A stretch of DNA of 64,000 nucleotides, taken from positions 682,001 through 746,000 of the forward strand of contig NZ_CP014619.1 in the NCBI RefSeq assembly GCF_002074055.1, read 5' to 3'. Position numbers and translations under genes: made by a program. The notes under the pieces are model-generated. The model saw nothing but the letters and a program-made list of their open reading frames with translations. It searched no databases and had not been told where the DNA came from. Shown piece by piece: positions 60,702 to 64,000 of this stretch; position 1 is the stretch's first letter, and the number at the start of each line of letters is the position of its first letter. This stretch comes from Frondihabitans sp. 762G35. GTDB taxonomy: Bacteria; Actinomycetota; Actinomycetes; Actinomycetales; Microbacteriaceae.

Positions 60702-61283
60702 ATGAGTACGCCGCCCTTCGCCCCCGTCACCGAGCACGACGTCCGCGTCGTGACCGCCCAGCTGAGTCGTCCGGCTCGCGACGTGATCGGGATCGCCGCC
60801 CGGTGCGCGTGCGGCAACCCGACGGTGGTCGCCACGAAGCCGCGGCTCGGCGACGGCACCCCGTTCCCGACCCTCTACTACCTGTGCCACCCCGGTGCGA
60901 CGGCCGCGGTGTCGACCCTCGAGGCGACCGGGGTCATGGCCGAGTACACCGATCTCCTCGCCGAGAGCGACGACCTGCGGGCGCGCTACACGGCGGCTCA
61001 CGAGGCGTACCTCGCCGACCGCGAGAGCATCGAGCACGTCGACGAGATCGCCCACGTCACGGCGGGAGGCATGCCCGAGCGGGTCAAGTGCCTGCACGCG
61101 CTCGTCGGACACGCCCTCGCCGCCGGCCCGGGCGTCAACCCGTTCGGCGACCTCGCGCTCGAGCGCGCGGCATGGAGCCCCGAGGTCTGCGTGTGCGGCG
61201 ACCTTGTCGGCGACGCCGAGGGCGAGGCCGCGGCCCAGGCCGAGGCCGAGGACACCCGGCGACCCGACGCGTCGGGCTCGTAG
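60702..61283 (+). CDS. DUF501 family protein
   Basis: A 193-residue protein with the DUF501 features: VVTAQLSRPARDVIGIAARC then CGNPTVVATKPRLGDGTPFP and TLYYLCHPGATAAVSTLEAT, and near the end RVKCLHALVGHALAAGPGVN. The conserved Cys and His could bind a metal. It always follows ftsB in actinobacteria; function unknown. GGGGTG precedes ATG 60702. Confidence 0.92.
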   Translation: MSTPPFAPVTEHDVRVVTAQLSRPARDVIGIAARCACGNPTVVATKPRLGDGTPFPTLYYLCHPGATAAVSTLEATGVMAEYTDLLAESDDLRARYTAAHEAYLADRESIEHVDEIAHVTAGGMPERVKCLHALVGHALAAGPGVNPFGDLALERAAWSPEVCVCGDLVGDAEGEAAAQAEAEDTRRPDASGS

Positions 61284-61287
61284 AAAC

Positions 61288-62544
61288 GTGCGCCGCCTGC
61301 GACTCCTCGCCGCCGCGGTGGCGGTCGTCGCGCTGGTGGCGGCTCCGGGCATCCTGCTGTCCGCGTCTCCGGCCCGAGCGGACTCGCTCCGCGACCGCGA
61401 GTACTGGCTGAACGACTACGGGATCACCGAGGCCTGGAACACGACGAAGGGAAAGGGCGTCACCGTCGCGGTCATCGACACCGGCATCGACGGGAGCGTG
61501 CCGGAGCTGCGGGGCGCCGTCACCGCGGGCACCGACTTCTCGGGCGTCGGCGGCGCGGACGGACAGACGCCGATCGACGACGACTCGGCGCACGCGACCC
61601 TCGTCGGCTCGCTCATCGCCGGCCGGGGGACGGGGCCGGGCGCCGGGATGATCGGGGTCGCCCCGGAGGCGAACCTCCTGTCGATCTCGGTGGGCTTCGG
61701 CTCGTCCGCCGTCGACGCCGACGGGCAGATCGCGAAGGCGGTCCGCTGGGCGGTCGACCACGGCGCGAAGGTCATCAACATGTCGCTGACCCGGAACACC
61801 CTCGACTGGCCCGAGAGCTGGGACGACGCGTTCCTCTACGCGATGAAGCACGACGTCGTGATCGTCGCGGCGGCGGGCAACCGGGGGAGCGGGACCGACG
61901 AGGTCGGGGCTCCCGCGACGATGCCCGGCGTCCTCGCCGTGGCGGGCGTCGACGAATCCGGCAACGCCTCCTTCGACGCGTCGAGCCAGGGCATCACCAT
62001 CGGCGTCGCCGCCCCGAGCGAGGGCCTCGTCGGTGTCGCTCCGGGCGGTCAGTACCTCCTCTGGTCGGGCACGAGCGGCGCCACGCCGATCGTTGCCGGC
62101 GTCGCGGCCCTCGTCTACGCGGCGCATCCGGGCATCTCCGCCGATGACGTGATCCAGCGCATCGTCTCGACGGCCACGCCCAAGGGCAGCCCCTCGCCCG
62201 GTCCGATCTACGGCCACGGTCTCGTGAACGCGCATGAGGCGGTCACCCGCGACGTCGCGCACGTCACGACGAACCCGCTCGGCAGCCTCCCGGAGTGGAT
62301 CCGGCTCCACCGTCGCGCCGAGGCGTCGCCCCAGCCGACGTCCGCTCCGGTGCCGTCCTCGCGAGCGACCTCGACCCCGTCGACGGCTCCGCGGCAGGGG
62401 TCCGCGTCCGGCCCGTTCGCGTCGGCGGCGGCACTCCGCTCCACGGGGATCCCGCTGGCGGTTTATTCTGTCTTCGGAGTCATCCTTCTGGTGGTCGTCA
62501 TCGGGGCCGTCCGGCAGTACAGAAGGCTGCGCGCCGGGCGCTAG
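61288..62544 (+). CDS. Mycosin-like S8 serine protease, membrane anchored
   Basis: A 418-residue protease: signal peptide MRRLRLLAAAVAVVALVAAP to ~30, the catalytic Asp in VTVAVIDTGIDGSVPELRGA, the His in DSAHATLVGSLIAGRG (HAT instead of the common HGT), Asn in VIVAAAGNRGSG and Ser in LLWSGTSGATPIVAGVAALV. A Pro/Ser/Thr linker and a C-terminal helix (LAVYSVFGVILLVVVIGAV) anchor it outside. Topology matches mycosins, but no ESX genes are nearby. It starts four bases after the DUF501 stop. Confidence 0.9.
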   Translation: MRRLRLLAAAVAVVALVAAPGILLSASPARADSLRDREYWLNDYGITEAWNTTKGKGVTVAVIDTGIDGSVPELRGAVTAGTDFSGVGGADGQTPIDDDSAHATLVGSLIAGRGTGPGAGMIGVAPEANLLSISVGFGSSAVDADGQIAKAVRWAVDHGAKVINMSLTRNTLDWPESWDDAFLYAMKHDVVIVAAAGNRGSGTDEVGAPATMPGVLAVAGVDESGNASFDASSQGITIGVAAPSEGLVGVAPGGQYLLWSGTSGATPIVAGVAALVYAAHPGISADDVIQRIVSTATPKGSPSPGPIYGHGLVNAHEAVTRDVAHVTTNPLGSLPEWIRLHRRAEASPQPTSAPVPSSRATSTPSTAPRQGSASGPFASAAALRSTGIPLAVYSVFGVILLVVVIGAVRQYRRLRAGR

Positions 62545-62600
62545 CCTGCGCGGCAGGCACTAGCCTGTTTCAGATCACTCACACCTAGGAGACCATTTCT

Positions 62601-64000
62601 CGTGCCCAAAATCCTGATCGTCGGCGGCGGCTACGCCGGTTTCTACACCGCTTGGAAGCTCGAGAAGTGGCTGCGGAAGGGCGAGGCCGAGGTCACCGTG
62701 GTCGACCCGCTGCCCTACATGACGTACCAGCCGTTCCTCCCCGAGGTGGCCGCCGGCTCCATCGAGCCTCGCCACGCGATCGTGTCGCTGCGCCGCCACC
62801 TGAAGAAGACGGACGTCGTCACCGCGAAGGTCACGAAGGTCGACCACGCCACCAAGACGGCGACGATCACGCCCGAGATCGGCGAGCCCTGGCAGTACGA
62901 GTACGACCAGATCGTCATGACCGCAGGAGCCGTCTCCCGCACCTTCCCGATCCCGGGCGTCGCCGACGAGGCGATCGGCCTCAAGACGATCGAGGAGGCG
63001 GAGGCGATCCGCGACAAGCTCCTCACGAACTTCCAGAAGGCCGCGAACCTCCCGGCCGGTCCCGTGCGCGACCGTCTCCTCACGACCGTCGTCGTGGGTG
63101 GCGGCTTCGCCGGCATCGAGATCTTCGCCGAGCTCCGCAGCTTCGCGACCGACCTCCTCAAGAACTACCCGCAGCTCACGATCGACGACACCCACTTCCA
63201 CCTCGTCGAGGCGATGGGCCGGATCATGCCCGAGGTCGCCCTCGAGACGAGCCACTGGGTTCTCAAGAACCTCGCCGAGCGCCAGGCCATCGTGCACCTC
63301 GACACGCAGCTGCAGTCCGCCGTCGGCGGCAAGGTGGAGCTGTCGACCGGCGAGTCGTTCGAATCCGACCTCATCATCTGGACCGCCGGCGTCATGGCGA
63401 ACCCGGTCGTCCGGAGCACCGACTTCCCCATCGAGGCGCGCGGCCGCATCAGCGTGCAGCCCGACCTCCGCATCGTGACCGAGGACGGCTCCGTCGTCGA
63501 GGGCGCGTGGGCCTGCGGCGACGTCGCGGCGACCCCCGACATCACCGGCGGCGGCGTCGGCGGCTTCTGCGTGCCGAACGCCCAGCACGCGGTCCGCATG
63601 GGCAAGCAGCTCGCGAAGAACCTCGTGGCTTCGCTGCGCGGCGAGAACACCACCGACTACCGCCACGACAACCTCGGCGCCGTGGCCGGCCTCGGGCTCG
63701 GCATCGGAGTCTTCCAGAGCGGCAAGTTCGCGCTCAAGGGCTTTCCGGCCTGGGTGGCGCACCGCGGCTACCACGGCCTCGCGATGCCGTCGTGGGAGCG
63801 CAAGATCCGCGTCGTCTCCGGCTGGGCCAACAACATTGCGCTCGGTCGCGACATCGCCTCGCTCGACAACGTGACGCGCCCGCGCGCCGCGTTCGAGGAG
63901 TTCGCCTCGCGTCCCAAGCCCGCGGCTCCTGCCGAGTCCGCGGCACCCGCCGCCCCCGCCCCGGAGATCGGCAAGCCCGCCGACGCCGCCGGCCCGGCCT
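62601..64000 (+). CDS. NADH dehydrogenase type II (FAD-dependent), 3' end outside window
   Basis: At least 466 residues of NDH-2 or a related pyridine nucleotide-disulfide oxidoreductase: ILIVGGGYAGFYTAWKLEKW (FAD), TTVVVGGGFAGIEIFAELRS (NADH), and VEGAWACGDVAATPDITGGG (second FAD segment with GD). It oxidises NADH and reduces quinone without proton pumping. From about residue 435 an Ala/Pro-rich tail (PAAPAESAAPAAPAPE) begins and continues beyond the window. GTG 62601 follows AGGAG at ten bases. Confidence 0.93.

Overview
The window is high-GC actinobacterial DNA. From gene content and order I infer Micrococcales, most likely Microbacteriaceae: mfd, nhaA and mazG, then hisS, eno, ftsB, a DUF501 gene, an S8 protease and an NDH-2 gene, plus DUF4193 and L25/Ctc proteins and many starts without ribosome binding sites. 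No rRNA, CRISPR array or complete insertion sequence is visible. There is one tRNA (Gln, TTG anticodon).

It falls into two parts. Positions 1 to about 23,150 are accessory. GC is lower and less even, intergenic gaps are long, and most genes are short, on mixed strands and without recognisable homologues. Many are one- to three-helix membrane proteins. Several genes are broken: an SDR epimerase with a stop at its catalytic tyrosine, a frameshifted YdcF-like gene, a multiply frameshifted membrane protein, a small membrane ORF split by TGA and a DUF1016-like scrap. A hairpin-forming repeat, at least eleven copies, sits only in the spacers of this half. Embedded among these are intact modules: a TetR/hydrolase pair with a palindromic operator, a sensor kinase/NarL-type regulator pair followed by a glycosyltransferase and bracketed by two identical 19-bp inverted repeats, a MarR/MATE efflux pair, a GNAT and a P-loop kinase.

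From 23,165 on, the DNA is dense, very GC-rich core genome. Positions 23-40 kb hold a molybdenum-cofactor region: a ThiF-rhodanese (MoeZ type), moaD, moaA, a HTH-TOBE molybdate-responsive protein, and moeA-moaC-mog-moaE. In the middle lies a membrane cytochrome fused to a sulfite-oxidase-like molybdopterin domain. Around that enzyme are a methyltransferase, an OmpR/EnvZ-type pair, a DUF2064 transferase, a GT2 glycosyltransferase, a sugar-nucleotide epimerase and two large polyprenyl-type membrane glycosyltransferases. This suggests an uncharacterised envelope module combining redox chemistry and sugar transfer.

Positions 40-64 kb are housekeeping: an ABC-F ATPase, a MarR regulator, a monooxygenase, tRNA-Gln, DUF4193, glmU-prs, gnd, L25/Ctc-pth-mfd, nhaA, mazG, a TetR regulator, hisS, eno, ftsB, DUF501, a mycosin-like membrane protease and an NDH-2 gene that runs off the end. 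Two palindromic repeat structures stand out here: a pair of 60-bp units between prs and gnd, and a nested palindrome between eno and ftsB.
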